Part shown: piece by piece, positions 50,967-62,321 of the stretch
How the letters are laid out: each line of letters opens with the position of its first letter
Position numbering within the stretch: the first letter of the stretch is position 1
Assembly (NCBI RefSeq): GCF_033807575.1
Contig: NC_084727.1
Span: forward strand, 1,178,001 to 1,242,000
Length of the DNA stretch: 64,000 nt
Reading direction: 5' to 3'
Source of the DNA: Cydia pomonella
Taxonomy: Eukaryota > Arthropoda > Insecta > Lepidoptera > Tortricidae
Notes under the pieces: model-generated
Told to the model about the DNA's origin: nothing
Seen by the model: only the letters and a program-made list of their open reading frames with translations
Database searches by the model: none
Made by a program: the position numbers and the translations under genes

Positions 50967-51402
50967 ACTCCACTAGGGAGTTCTCGAAAACTTTGTTCAC
51001 ATGCCACGCGACTCCCGAGGGGAGTTCGTACTATACAATTATAGATGACTGAAGGCCATGCCATCCGACTCCTTTAGCGAGTTCTTACGAAACTTACGAT
51101 TTTTCAGGGTTGTCACTATACCTCGTTTTTTAGCCGCTCAAATTCGTACGCAGCTTTATACTAATAGCTAGCCTAGTAAATAAAGTTTAGGTATCCGACA
51201 TACCTCCCTAATATAATATGTATTTATGCTCACTATGCAACTAAAAATGCATGGCGTTGGCAATTTTGTCCTTTGTGACGGCCCTGGACTCCCTAGAGGA
51301 GTCGTCGGCATACGGCATAGAAATAAATGAACTCCCCAGCGGAGTTCTTGGCGTGCAGCGTTGTTTATTCGCCGAGTGCGCGTTTGGACTCCACGGGGGA
51401 GT
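50967..51402. repeat. Array of six 15-bp dyads, ACTCC-N5-GGAGT
   Basis: At 50967, 51011, 51068 (last arm CGAGT), 51288, 51331 and 51388. The two triplets have internal steps of 44/57 and 43/57 bases and are 320-321 bases apart. The sequence between the dyads is not obviously repeated. It follows the LINE fragment at 50727, so it may belong to that element's 3' region. Confidence 0.75.
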
Positions 51403-52020
51403 CTTATATAGATGTTTGTATTTACGCCGGCATTCAGCGGTGGACTTGAGTTTTGGCCTGGCAATGAAAGTGCTAGGTTAGATTTTCTATGATATGTTCA
51501 TATGTTTTTGTATTTAACTTTTATATTCATGTTACAAAAAAACCTGAAATAAGAAGGAGAATAAATAAAGAGGATTATAATAAGAATAATAATAAAGTCG
51601 GTCGGGGTCTCCGTCTCCGGCGTGTCTTCGTCGGTCGGAGTGGAACCCCAAGGGGGCCCGTAGGACTCTCAGCTCTAGCTTGCCTTAATTGGCCGTCCAG
51701 AGGGGAGACGTTAGAGCTATACGCTCCAGGGGTGGAAGTGTTAAAGGGCATAACGCCACGAATAACTTTAGAGAAAGCGCAGCACACCTCTCGACACCCC
51801 TGAGCCGCTCACGCCGGTGTTGCGCCGTCTTTACGATGGCGCATCAGGTGCCCATCTAGCGAGTGGCGAGTCACCGCCTGCCTCGGTAACACTGTATATC
51901 ACAATGTTATGGCAGGTGTCCGGAACTCTTAGCAATAGCCCAGTCTTATTTTCCACCCAAATTCAAACCATAGACCAGGACTCTTTCCATTTTTCTGCAA
52001 TAGCCTCCAATGCCTGCTGA
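51403..52020. other. LINE-derived or unknown, no gene recognised
   Basis: An AT-rich part to 51595, then a GC-rich part to about 51880 with more short C/G dyads ('accccaagggggccc', 'ccagaggggag'). Open frames on both strands of the GC-rich part look like shadows. Probably the 3' region of a non-LTR element. Confidence 0.4.
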
Positions 52021-52085
52021 AACCGGTTTATGGGTATCTATTTATGTACACATGAATGGGTTCCATCAGGCGTTCTACATGACAT

Positions 52086-52620
52086 CAAAGCAATATGCTG
52101 GTGCGCAGGTTTGCAAAGTGTAGCAATGACGTAAAGGTTACACTTTTTAAAGCTTATTGTCAGTCTTTTTATGCTTGCAGCCTGTGGACCAGCTTCTCGC
52201 AGCGATCGTACAATGCGCTGCGTGTGCAATATAATAATGCTTTTAGGATACTGATGGGTCTGCCTCGGTACTGCAGTGCATCGGGGATGTTCGCCGATGC
52301 CCGTACGGATGACTTTTACGCTATTATGCGTAAAAGAGCGGCATCCCTATTGCATAGGTTGCAGGGTAGCACCAACAGTCTCCTAAACGTATTTGTCGTC
52401 CGAGTGGACTGCCCACTGATGAGGCGTTGGAACCAACTGCATGAACCCAACGGACCAACGCATCATCGAAATAGATTATGTTAAGTAGTTTTAGGTATTT
52501 ATTGTTTTGTTTATATTGTACTAACTTAGATATATAGGTAGATAAATAATAATTGTTGTATGTACTAACACTATATGAGTTTTTAGCTCGAAATAAATGA
52601 ATTTCATTTCAAAGCTCTCC
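52086..52620 (+). pseudogene. LINE C-terminal fragment and 3' end
   Basis: NMLVRRFAKCSNDVKVTLFK, AYCQSFYACSLWTSF, YNNAFRILMGLPRYCSASGM and ADARTDDFYAIMRKRAAS: the post-RT part of a non-LTR polymerase, stop at 52482. A short 3'UTR ends with repeated ATTTC near 52600. Confidence 0.75.
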
Positions 52621-52750
52621 AATCGGCCTCTACGTGTTGGATCTATATCCCCACGCACGCCTTATAAATGACCGGGCTTAAAAACCCGAGAGTTTGTAAA
52701 GGAGATACAAATAATAATAATAGCTATAAATGCCCTTCCTTTTTGTCCAG

Positions 52751-53853
52751 ATGCAGCGACGAGTTCCAGATCAAAGAATTACGCCTCGAGCCTCAAACAC
52801 GAGCATCTAGAAGAAATGGACTCAAGAAAGAAACGCCTATTGTCCGAACTCATCAAGAAGGAGACTTTCCCATGTGAAACTTGCGGCGAGCTTTTTACGC
52901 TTAAATCAAAGCTCAAAAACCATATGAAAGAACACGGGAAAAATCGCTTCGTGTGCGATGTATGTACAAAAGGATTCGATTACAAATATAAACTTATAGT
53001 CCATTTTAGAATACACACTGGGGAAAAGCCTTATTCGTGTAACATTTGCAATGAGCGCTTCAAGAGGAAAGATAATTTAACAGAACACATTGCTGTACAC
53101 AATGGGAAATTGACATGCGAAATATGCAAAAGACAACTCAAAACTGCAAGAAGCTTAAAAAGTCATATGGAACTCCATAAGGGAAACAAACCGTTCCCGT
53201 GCGCCATGTGCACTAGATTTTTCAGTACTAGTAGAGCTTTAGATGAACATAAACTTATTCATACAGGTATAAAACAATTCTCATGCGATGTTTGCGGTAT
53301 GAAGTTCTTAAACAAGAATCCTCTAACCATGCATAAACGGGTACACACTGGTGAGAAGCCGTACGCATGTGATATATGTAATAAATCATTCCGATTAAGA
53401 TATCAGGTAAATACTCACAAAAGAGTGCACACGGGACAGACGCCGTATTCTTGTAGTGTATGTAAAAAACAATTTTCACATAAAAGTAATTTGACTAAAC
53501 ATGAATTAATACACACGGAAAATCAGCCTTATTGCGAGATATGTAAGAAGCACTTTATGCATAAAGCGTCTTTAATTATTCATTTAAGAATACATAGTGG
53601 GGAGAAGCCATATTCTTGTGATATATGTAATCGAAAATTTAAAGATAAACGGTACCTACCTAGTCATATACGAACGCATACTGGAGAAAAGCCATATGAA
53701 TGTGATATATGCAACATGCGGTTCACGCTAAGAACTGGTCTGAACGAGCATAAACGAGGCCATACAGGAGAGAAACGGCATTCATGCGAAGTGTGTAAAA
53801 AACAGTATGTGGACAAAAGAACTCTTGTTAGACATATGCGTACTCACCCTTAA
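52751..53853 (+). CDS. C2H2 zinc-finger gene, exon 2 (12 fingers)
   Basis: Acceptor CCTTCCTTTTTGTCCAG at 52750. In phase 1 after the exon ending at 37222 it reads DAATSSRSKNYASSLKHEHL, then EEMDSRKKRLLSELI and twelve consecutive C2H2 fingers to TAA at 53853. Finger 1 starts CETCGELF and finger 12 ends VRHMRTH. Several linkers are the canonical TGEKPY/TGEKP; the linkers before fingers 2, 4, 5, 6 and 9 are irregular, and finger 4 has Leu in place of the usual Phe. Spliced length 465 aa. By family it is a nuclear DNA-binding protein; its target is unknown. An internal ATG at 52816 would give a finger-only 345-aa protein if exon 1 were skipped. The join to 36928 is inferred from phase, splice signals and the open frame up to the acceptor. 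Confidence 0.9.
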
Positions 53854-54115
53854 TGCCACATTTTAAAGGCATTATATATGCGCCTGTTGAACATGATTAA
53901 CATTATATAGCATTTTAGTCGAACGTGCAGAATGGAGAAAATACGGCGTTGAGTAAACAAAAGATTTCCTTTGGTAGGATTGGTCCTTAGGACTCAAGGA
54001 TTGATTTAAGAAGTGGAGATTTTTGATGTCAAGTTTTAAGGAGGGGGGGGGGGGGGGGGCTCATCTTTATCGGGGATGCTGAATTAATTTATGATATCAT
54101 ATTGATACCATTCCG
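53854..54115 (+). other. 3'UTR of the zinc-finger gene
   Basis: A non-coding stretch with a poly(G) run at about 54043-54059. I see no clear AATAAA; TATAAA at 54121 and ATATAAA nearby are weak candidates. Confidence 0.4.
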
Positions 54116-54429
54116 AAGTATAAATATATAAAATATGAAAAAAAGCTTTTTTTTTTAATTCCTCTTCACGCTAAAATTGCTGAACCAATTTAGTCAAAAT
54201 TTGGTATATTGATAGTTTGAGTCCTGAGGAAGAACATGGGATAGTTTTTATCCCAAAATTCATCCCTTACGGGTGTGGAAATGGGAGGTGTAGGTTTGTA
54301 TGGGGAATTAATAACGGCTCAACCGATTTAGATTCAATCTATGTCTACATCTTATTGAAAATGATACGAAACTTAGAACCTAAACATAAACAATTATTAA
54401 CATCAGACGGCGCCGACGCTGAAAATCCA

Positions 54430-54717
54430 CAGTATCTTTTTGGTATGTTGAGATGGTTTGGACACGTGGAAAGAATGAGTGAAAGAAGGTTAACAAAGAG
54501 AGTGTATAAGGGAGAAGTAGAAGAGGGAGCTGGAAGGGGTAGACCTCGGCGGACGTTCTCTGATCAAATCGGGGAAATCCTGAAAGGCCAGGTCAAGAGC
54601 ACCCTAAACCGACGAGCGTGTATGAGGAGTGTCATGAAAGTGAAGGAAGCGAAAGAGGTATGTCAGGATCGTAGCAAGTGGAAATCCGCGGTCTCTGCCT
54701 ACCCCTTCGGGAAATAG
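54430..54717 (+). pseudogene. RTE LINE, C-terminal fragment
   Basis: MLRWFGHVERMSERRLTKRV, RGRPRRTFSDQIGEIL and KEVCQDRSKWKSAVSAYPFG to a TAG, then a (TATG)n tail at 54725-54742. The LRWFGH and QDR..W blocks are typical. The frame upstream of 54425 is a different repeat ('cttcacgctaaaattgctgaacc'). Confidence 0.75.
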
Positions 54718-54742
54718 GCGTGATTATATGTATGTATGTATA

Positions 54743-55568
54743 AGGAATAGACAATATAAACTTTTCTACAAACGTTATGTATGTTCTTATGTTAGTGTTC
54801 ATGAATGTATAAATGACAGATAACAGTAGAGGAGTAGAAAATAGTTATTCGTGCAACAAGAGCGGAAAGTTGTTTTTTCTTGTGAGTGTTGATAAGATAG
54901 AATCTTGAGCGTAGCGAGGGTCTCAAAAACAGGAGATGTAAAATAACTTTGCTCTCGTGTGACACATACAACTTTTTACCTTAGTAGTGAGAACATATTA
55001 AAGGTTAAAAAAACAACGGGTTGCACTCTGGGAGTGTCGGCAAAAGTGAAAACTTGAATATTAATGTTCTGTATTTTTGATATTTTGGAATGGGTAGGGA
55101 ACCATCTCTTTTCTATTTATGAATGAATTAATTTTATTTATATAACGTTAACAGTATATTTTTAACATTAACAGATAATACTAATATAAAGTAACTAAAT
55201 TAAACCTAATAAAATAGAAAATATAAACATAAGAATATAACAAATCCCCTCCTATGAAAAGTCCCCTGCGGAAGGGTGCCCATAAGGCTGGCTACGTTCC
55301 CTCGTTGAATTGTGATGCCTTTTCTTTGGCCTAGGAATGAGCCAGCCCTAGGGTCACCCGTGGTCTCCAGCAGTTTTTTTTTTTAAATTCTTTCAAAGAA
55401 AATAATTTTGCACGAATTGGTTTAATTATCAGTATAAAAGTACTATCATTTATGTGGTAAAATATAATATTCAATTATTGCGCTATCGTACACAAACATG
55501 ACAATTTATATTACATAAAAAAATTAGCAGTTCAGAACTATTACAATTAATTAACATTTTTTTATATA
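54743..55568. other. Intergenic, no gene seen
   Basis: AT-rich. One low-complexity stretch. No terminal repeats recognised. Confidence 0.35.
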
Positions 55569-55569
55569 T

Positions 55570-55822
55570 ATTATCATACGACATTATTACACAAATTGAC
55601 TAAGTCCCACAGTAAGCTCAATAAGGCTTGTGTTGAGGGTACTTAGACAACGATATATATAATATATAAATATTTATAAATACTTAAATACATAGAAAAC
55701 ACCCATGACTCAGGAACAAATATCCATGCTCATCACACGAATAAATGCCCTTACCAGGATTTGAACCCGGGACCATCAGCTTCGTAGGCAGGGTCACTAC
55801 CCACTAGGCCAAACCGGTCGTC
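55570..55822 (-). mobile_element. SINE family B, full length
   Basis: Minus orientation: 3' end 'acacaaattgactaagtccc', 'acacccatgactcagg', tRNA-like head with B box complement GGATTTGAACCCGGGACC and A box complement 'cccactaggcc'. Confidence 0.85.
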
Positions 55823-56450
55823 ATAAAAAGTGTATCTCTCAGAAAAATCAACTTCCATCCATAATTTCAACGACTCTTACACTCTCGATTCTACTGGCTT
55901 CAATGACATTGTAACAGTTTTTCGATCAGGACACGTGTCCGTCTTACGAATTTTCAATCTGACGAATCTGTCGGTCACGTGACCTGTCGCGAGTTTAACA
56001 TTTTTTCCCCATCACAATAAGTGCACAGCGCCGCTAAAGAAGTTTAGTTTTCACTTCAAAAAATTCTACATCTAGTAAAGTTAACCACATTTATTTACAT
56101 TCATGAATGAAGGGCATCAACATTATGACGAAAGCTTGTCTCACTTCCTGGAGTGAGGAAAGTCGCACTTTCGTTACTCCCCGGAGTGACGAAAGTAGGC
56201 TTGTTCGAGCTGCTGAAGTGAAAAGACTATTTATACATTAGAAGATGTAAAAAAAACAACACGGTCACAACAAACCGATATATTTATTTATTAAATGACA
56301 TGCAATATTCTATTTAAATCAACAGATAAAAACGCTTGCATTTCTCTGTAAATACAATCAATAGGTACACGAATTACTTAATCTAAAAAAAGGTACAAAT
56401 AATTTTAAAATATTATACATATACATCACTACAGAGTATAGGCCGGGATA
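55823..56450. other. Intergenic, no gene seen
   Basis: Includes 'cactccggagtgacgaaagt'-like short dyads near 56150-56190. No exon. Confidence 0.35.
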
Positions 56451-56452
56451 AG

Positions 56453-57171
56453 GTATCCTGCGTTTTCGCCGAAAATTGTATGGCCGAAATTCACTTGCCA
56501 ACCAACTTTTCGCAGACGTTTCATTTGGCCGAATAACTTTTACCAAATAATTATTTCGCAACCATTTCATTTCCCAACAAATGAAAAATGCGCAATTTTC
56601 CTGAGGATCAAATGTCTATATAGGACTCATGGCATTTAAGCAACACAAAGGTCAGAAATGAGAGTTAAAGTCTGACGCTCGCAGTCGACGATTGTAACGC
56701 CTCTAACAAAATGATAAGGTGATGTGACGTCACTTCATATAAGTCTGTCCTAAATGTATGGAAAATCAAGGAAATTGCCATTTTGACCCTGAAATATTGC
56801 GTTTATGTATATAGTTGCTATACAATTTATTTTATCAATAAAATGTAAGGCATCGAATGGTACCATTTTCTTTCTATTTTTGAAAGAAAAAAAATTTTTT
56901 TTTTGACACTTCGGAGCCTTGTATTTTTATATAATCACAATATAATTTTTTAAATTCCACTTTTTTATAATGGATGGCTCGTTTTCTATCTATTTGACTA
57001 AATTTTGTTATAATATTTAACATGTGTCAAGTACCCAATTGCGTACTAGGTTAGGTTAGATTATGTAAAGTTGGGCAATGAAATTCGCTCAAATGAAACT
57101 TCTGCGCAAAGTTGGTTGGCAAGTGAAATTCGGCAATACAATTTTCGGCGAAAAGGCAGAGAACCCGGGAT
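56453..57171. repeat. MITE, long member of the 30885-31085 family
   Basis: TTTCGCCGAAAATTGTATGG and 'ccgaaattcacttgccaacc' on the left; GTTGGTTGGCAAGTGAAATT and 'ggcaatacaattttcggcga' on the right. About 720 bp, AT-rich core, no transposase. Confidence 0.75.
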
Positions 57172-57177
57172 AAGGGC

Positions 57178-57295
57178 TATAACCGTGAAAATCGAAGTTT
57201 GTCAATTGCGGGCATTTTTCTCTGTCACTCTAATTACGTCTTAGTGAGAGTAAAAGAGAAAGTTCCCCGCAATTTGCGAATTTCGGTTGCCAAGT
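57178..57295. repeat. Hairpin MITE (GCGGGCATTTTTCTCTGTC type), second copy
   Basis: Very similar to 33735-33862: ATTGCGGGCATTTTTCTCTG, 'cactctaattacgtcttagtgag' and 'ccccgcaatttgcgaatttcgg'. Confidence 0.7.
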
Positions 57296-57379
57296 TGCCA
57301 GATGCTAGCCGAGGTGCAGGCTAGACAATTACAAAACAAGCAATCCTAGTCAGACCACTCAGACCAAGATAAGTTGGCA

Positions 57380-57608
57380 GCGGTTTTGATAGCCCAGATA
57401 GCGCTATATTTGGGACAACCGACTGGTCGCCGTCCAGTGGGTCGGCCCAGATACCGCTGGAGCGACAGTGTACAGGCGGATCTGTGCCAACTCAAAGCCG
57501 ACAACTGGCAGGAAGTGGCACAGGATCGGGACAGGTGGCATTCTCTCGTTTTGGAGGCCAAGACCCTCTTTGGAGCACTGCGCCACGATAGTTAGTTAGT
57601 TAGTTAGA
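57380..57608 (+). pseudogene. RTE LINE, C-terminal tail with TTAG repeat
   Basis: GQPTGRRPVGRPRYRWSDSV, QADLCQLKADNWQEVAQDRD and RWHSLVLEAKTLFGALRHDS to the stop, then (TTAG)n at 57590-57606. The best-preserved copy of the 8490 family. Confidence 0.85.
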
Positions 57609-57664
57609 TAGCGCAAGTGTTATTTTAAACGTCAAACATCTATGAAGTTTAGATTAACCATTTA

Positions 57665-57867
57665 TTAACCATTTGAACGCCAAGAGCCACTAAAGTGGCC
57701 GTGTGCTGTCGTGCCTACCACGCCAACGACCACTAAAGAGGTCATGGCAGACGCTGTCAAAGCAATTTTACTGTTGACAGATAAGGTTTAAATTCGTTTC
57801 TCAATAGTTGACATGTAGGCGTGTATGCCACATTTTGATGCGAGAGAGAAAGCGCTCAAAAGGTTAA
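57665..57867. repeat. piggyBac-like MITE
   Basis: TTAACCATTTGAACGCCAAG on the left, CGCTCAAAAGGTTAA on the right. Internal 'cactaaagtggcc' and 'accactaaagaggtc' are short direct repeats. Confidence 0.7.
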
Positions 57868-58047
57868 AAACACAATTAAAATCTTATCGAGACAGATGTC
57901 AGATCCACGACGCAGGCTTCGTCAATATATACGTAAACAAGCAAAAAAAACATCCACAACACGCTTCGTCATCGTAATATGCACCTATCCTACAAAATAT
58001 ATATCCACAACACGTTTCGTCAACGGCCTACCTAGTATCTATATATA

Positions 58048-58352
58048 TATATATTTTTTTTTATATTGTCGGTGGCAAACAAGCATACGGCCCGCCTGAT
58101 GGTAAGCAGTATCCGTAGCCTATGTACGCCTGCAACTCCAGAGGAGGTACATGCGCGTTGCCGACCCTAACCCCCTCCCAACCCTCGTTGAGCTCTGGCA
58201 ACCTTACTCACCGGCAGGAACACAACACTATGAGTAGGGTCTAGTGTTATTTGGCTGCGGTTTTCTGTAAGGTGGAGGTACTTCCCCAGTTGCCCTCTGC
58301 TCTGGAATGACATCCGCTGTGCTGTGCCCTACCACACAAAGCGAGATGACAA
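58048..58352 (-). mobile_element. Poly(A) retroposon E, near full length
   Basis: Minus orientation: poly(T), GTCGGTGGCAAACAAGCATA, 'gttgccgaccctaacccc', 'ggtctagtgttatttggctg', and 'caaagcgagatgac' at the 5' end. Confidence 0.75.
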
Positions 58353-58355
58353 ACA

Positions 58356-58614
58356 ACAATAAACAAATAGAAATCTACCCCCCCGCTCTGATTTTCACCC
58401 GGACCAAAAGTGCCAAAAATACTGGCGGCATTGCCTCGCTGAATGGCCAGTGATATCTGTTGGACCAGGAAAGAACCAGAGCGGGGGTCGCAGCCCCTTT
58501 CATTCAGCCGTCGTCCTATGCTCTTCATAAAGGCTTTGGCCTCGGCGCACCAAGCCCCCGCCGTCTCAACGGCAACTGGGACAAAATCGTATACTTGCTC
58601 GAGGTTGGCGTATT
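58356..58614 (-). pseudogene. LINE C-terminal fragment
   Basis: The minus strand reads KYANLEQVYDFVPVAVETAG, then EAKAFMKSIGRRLNERGCDP and FLVQQISLAIQRGNAASIFG, a conserved C-terminal block of a widespread insect LINE group. No catalytic domain remains. Confidence 0.75.
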
Positions 58615-58632
58615 TACTGTGTTTTAAATTGA

Positions 58633-58742
58633 CGACCGGTTTGGCCTAGTGGGTAGTGACCCTGCCTATGAAGCTGATGGTCCCGGGTTTAAATCCTGGT
58701 AAGGGTATTTATTCGTGTGATGAGCATGGATATTTGTTCATT
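58633..58742 (+). mobile_element. SINE family B, head only
   Basis: ACCGGTTTGGCCTAGTGGGT, GGGTTTAAATCCTGGTAAGG, 'tgatgagcatggatatttgttc', then it stops. A 3' truncation, rarer than 5' truncation. Confidence 0.75.
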
Positions 58743-60265
58743 TAGACAAATCATGTAAAAGAAGTATTTGCCATTAGTTTTTAATCGCTGCCAACATTTT
58801 ACCACAAACAAGAGCCAAAGAGCTGCTTAAGTTTAATTTTCATTGATATTTGTTAGTTTGAAAATTAATGGCGCCATACATCCCATGACTGGAGCAAAAA
58901 ACCATAGTTTTAATTGGGTAATAATATTGAAACCAGTTACACCTTTCATTAAATACATAGAAAACATAAAGGACGAATTGGACATTCAACTTTTGAAGCT
59001 TAAAGTTGTAGAAATTTTACAGATGTCGGTGAAATATAAAAAAGAATCCAAATTCTCTCTTAAATGTTCCATGACTGGTGCCGTCAATATAACTAATTAA
59101 CACTTGCACAGGCTGGGCTATCAAAATCGTTGCAAACGTAGCTTGGTCTGACTAATTCCTGTCAACGTATGTATGAAGTTCTTAAAAATGTATCAAATTA
59201 TAGATCTAGTATATTTTCTATAGATGTGCTATAGGCGTGCGCCCGTAAGGGACAGAACTTATGCTATGCGACAAAATTTAAAACAGGTTTTATGATTCCT
59301 GACAACTTGCGTAATTTGGTCGGGTTATTTGTAATTGTTACTGATAACCGATGATAAGGCTTTCTCGAGTGCAGCCTACAATCGGTATTAGATATGGTCA
59401 CATCACTATAGCGCGGCAAGGACTGACAGATAGATGAGCATCGCGGCAATGGCGGCGCCGTAGTCGAGTTTCCCAAGTTAGGTCTGTTTTTATTGTATTA
59501 AATCATTTATTTGATGATGATATACTGAATTTACGGTGGGGAATTTAAAAAAAAAAGTGAGATGTGACAAAGACAATAATAACGCTCCTGAAAGTTCTAT
59601 AAGATCATCTCGTTCGGTCATCTCCCGACCCCACTATTTCATCTAGCTATACTTATTCTACCTCTATGAAACAAATAATAATAAAATATTTATTTATCAG
59701 CTCACAAAGAATTTGTAACAATTTCGCAATAGGGTTATGAGACAAGAGATGACGTTATGATCCTTTGTGAGAGACTGGAGTCTGAACCAGGTAGGTACCT
59801 GTATTACAGATCACCAGGCTCTCACTCCGGAGAAAACATTATACCTATTTTATCATAGGATCTGGTACAAAATCTACAAGTATACAACAGAACTGATAAT
59901 AAAGAAAGCCTTAATCAAAGCCAAAATAACGAAACAATAAAAAAAGGATACATAATGAAACAAAGAGTGTCAACTTTTATGCATTAATTTTTTAATGTTT
60001 TCACATAAGAGTTGAAAGTGTGATTAATTTCTAAATGTGTGAAGTGAATTTTCTCGGAGGTATGATATTAGTATGTAAAAGATTATCAATGCACGGGTAA
60101 CCAGTAGTTATACAGCGTCGGATATTTTTTAAATATATTTCACACTTCGTGCTTTTTGATTGACGCAGTGCGATATAAGATAATGATAATTTCGCATTCC
60201 GAATAACCCAAAAAAAAAAATTTTACCTGTTACCAAAGACAATTTACAACACCACTTCGTTATGG
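58743..60265. other. Intergenic, no gene supported
   Basis: An 85-codon open frame near 58843-59100 has no ATG start and no recognisable motif. 59103-59155 repeats the 'cttgaacaggctgggctatc' and 'agcttggtctgac' phrases of 26885-27180. Confidence 0.35.
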
Positions 60266-60268
60266 TTA

Positions 60269-60618
60269 CAAATAGGGAGTATTACTGCAATGTTCTGCCG
60301 CCAGAGTGCAGCACTAGCACCTTTCATAAACCATAGAGTAACTTATACATACTGTGCCTTAAACTGTTTTTGACAAGTTTTTACAGATAATAAAATATGA
60401 CATTGATGCATCAAGGCGGTTTGTTTACAAAGGGCCTACCGGGAAACGCGAAAATCGAAATTTAGTTATCTGCCTCTTCAGCGCTCGAATATGCAAGAGT
60501 GATAGAGAGGTTAGATAACGAAATTACGATTTTCTTGTGTCGCGGTAGACCCTCAGATTGTGATGGATTGTGGTAGTGGTGCTCCCTACGCATAGTTTCG
60601 CGTAATATTCCCTATTAA
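60269..60618. repeat. MITE with ATAGGGA-TATTAC termini and nested hairpin
   Basis: AATAGGGAGTATTACTGCAA on the left, 'cgcgtaatattccctatt' on the right. A second palindrome (60433-60553: GGGCCTACCGGGAAACGCGA against 'tcgcggtagaccct') is nested and belongs to the 34098 family. Confidence 0.65.
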
Positions 60619-60799
60619 TTAAATAATGTCGGTAAAGGCATTTATTTATGTGATAAGCACAGATTTTATTTCATGGGTGTTTACATAGAACTACTCACAG
60701 CACCAGCCTTCTTAAGGTTGATGTAAGGTTAAGGTTAATTTGTGTTAGAATGTACGGTATTTATAAATAAAATACATATTTGGAGACAATTGTGTGCAG

Positions 60800-61017
60800 A
60801 TCAACCTAGCCCTTAACTAGGTAAAGCTTGTACTATGGGTACTAGGCGATATACATACGTATATAGATAAATACATATATACATAGAAAACACCCATGAC
60901 TCAGGAACAAATATGGATGTTCATCACACAAATAAATGCCCTTACCGGCATTCGAACCTGTGACCATCGGCTTCATAGGCAGGGTAACTACCCACTAGGC
61001 CAGACCGGTCGTCAAAT
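60800..61017 (-). mobile_element. SINE family B, internally altered
   Basis: 'aaaacacccatgactcagg', 'aaatgcccttaccggcattc', and head complement 'cccactaggccagaccggtcg'. The 3' end is diverged. Confidence 0.7.
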
Positions 61018-61195
61018 TTATGTATTCATGTGGTAAATTCCGATGATGGTTTTAATTTAGGGTACGTTTTTGATCAATTAATCAAATGATTCGACATACA
61101 TTCAAGTTTTTGATATTTGTTTCTACTGAAATATGGAGTCGAATCGGTAGCTTCTAAAGTCCTCTAGCACGACCTTCGCTTGGGACTCCAGGTCT

Positions 61196-61323
61196 AGCCA
61201 AGATGCCAATAGTTTGCGCTGTAGCGAACGAAACGATAATCTCTCTATCACTTTTCCATATTAGTGCGATAGAGACGCATTAGCGTATCGTTCGCTACGG
61301 CAAAAACGATTGGCATCTTGGCT
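61196..61323. repeat. Hairpin MITE
   Basis: AGCCAAGATGCCAATAGTTT on the left and ACGATTGGCATCTTGGCT on the right; inside 'gtagcgaacgaaacgata' pairs with 'tatcgttcgctac'. Confidence 0.75.
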
Positions 61324-61342
61324 TGGCACCATTTATTTGATG

Positions 61343-62138
61343 TACAAGGTGCCCGTGAGCATTGCGAGAGATTTTAACGGTGCATTCCTGATGGCAACAG
61401 AAGCAAAAAATGTTTTATGACGTTTTATGAAATTCGACAAAAAAAAATGTTTTTTTTTCCCCTTTTTTTGAACACTCCTGTACATAAAACGTAATTTTTA
61501 TTGATAAACACATAACCTAAAATTAACTAAAAAGTTTTTTATTTATTTGGGGGTAGGGGGAATACATTTTTTTAATTTTTCGATGTCAATCAATAGGTAT
61601 GTCCAGACTAGACCTCAAAGTGACAATACCGCAGTCAAAAATGTGTTTTGTACCGACTTATGGCGAAAGAATGATTTCGAAAAACATTTAATTATCTCTG
61701 AAACTAGGCCTAATCCGGAAAATTTTATATGACATTTTAGTTTCTAAATATTACCAGCAGTGGCAGCATGGTTATATTTTTATCGCTTGTCACTATGCCC
61801 GTCACTTTCGCACTAACATACTTGTTAGTAAGTGACAGGCATGGTGACAAATGATAAACAGCCGACCATCTTAGCCCTACAGGAATAATAATAATAATTC
61901 AGCCAATATACGTCCCACTGCTCATGCGCGAGAGGGCTCGGGCTATAGTCCCCACGCTAGCCCAATGCGGATTGGGGACTTCACATACACCTTTGAATTT
62001 CTTCGCAGATGTATGCAGGTTTCCTCACGATGTTTTCCTTCACCGAAAAGCTAGTGGTAAATATCAAATGATATTACACCCACACACCTACAGGAATGCT
62101 TATTTAAAATGTCTCGCCATGCTTACGGGCACCTTGTA
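61343..62138. mobile_element. MITE with TACAAGGTGCCCGT termini and nested SINE
   Basis: TACAAGGTGCCCGTGAGCAT on the left and GCTTACGGGCACCTTGTA on the right. Subterminal GGTGCATTCCTGATGG on the left matches the TACACCGTG elements. A SINE A fragment sits at 61886-62075. Confidence 0.7.
61886..62075 (-). mobile_element. SINE family A, 3' part
   Basis: (AAT)n, 'attcagccaatatacgtccc', 'gggctatagtccccacgcta', 'ttcgcagatgtatgca', 'ttcaccgaaaagctagtgg'. The complement of 8200-8400. Confidence 0.75.
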
Positions 62139-62321
62139 TAATGCTTGAACATATGTAGCTCCTTAGCCATGTAGGATGAAATATTTTTGAACTCACAATT
62201 ACTATTCTATTATATTTATTAATGTGTTCGATAACGTACGTAAAGGCTCCTTTAAGGCATCTCACATAATTATCTTTATCTACATCTATATCATAACCTC
62301 CCTATAATATATTACAAAAAC

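Noticed and set aside
58843..59100. 85-codon plus-strand frame
   Set aside because: Starts at a non-ATG codon, lies between repeats and resembles no family I know.
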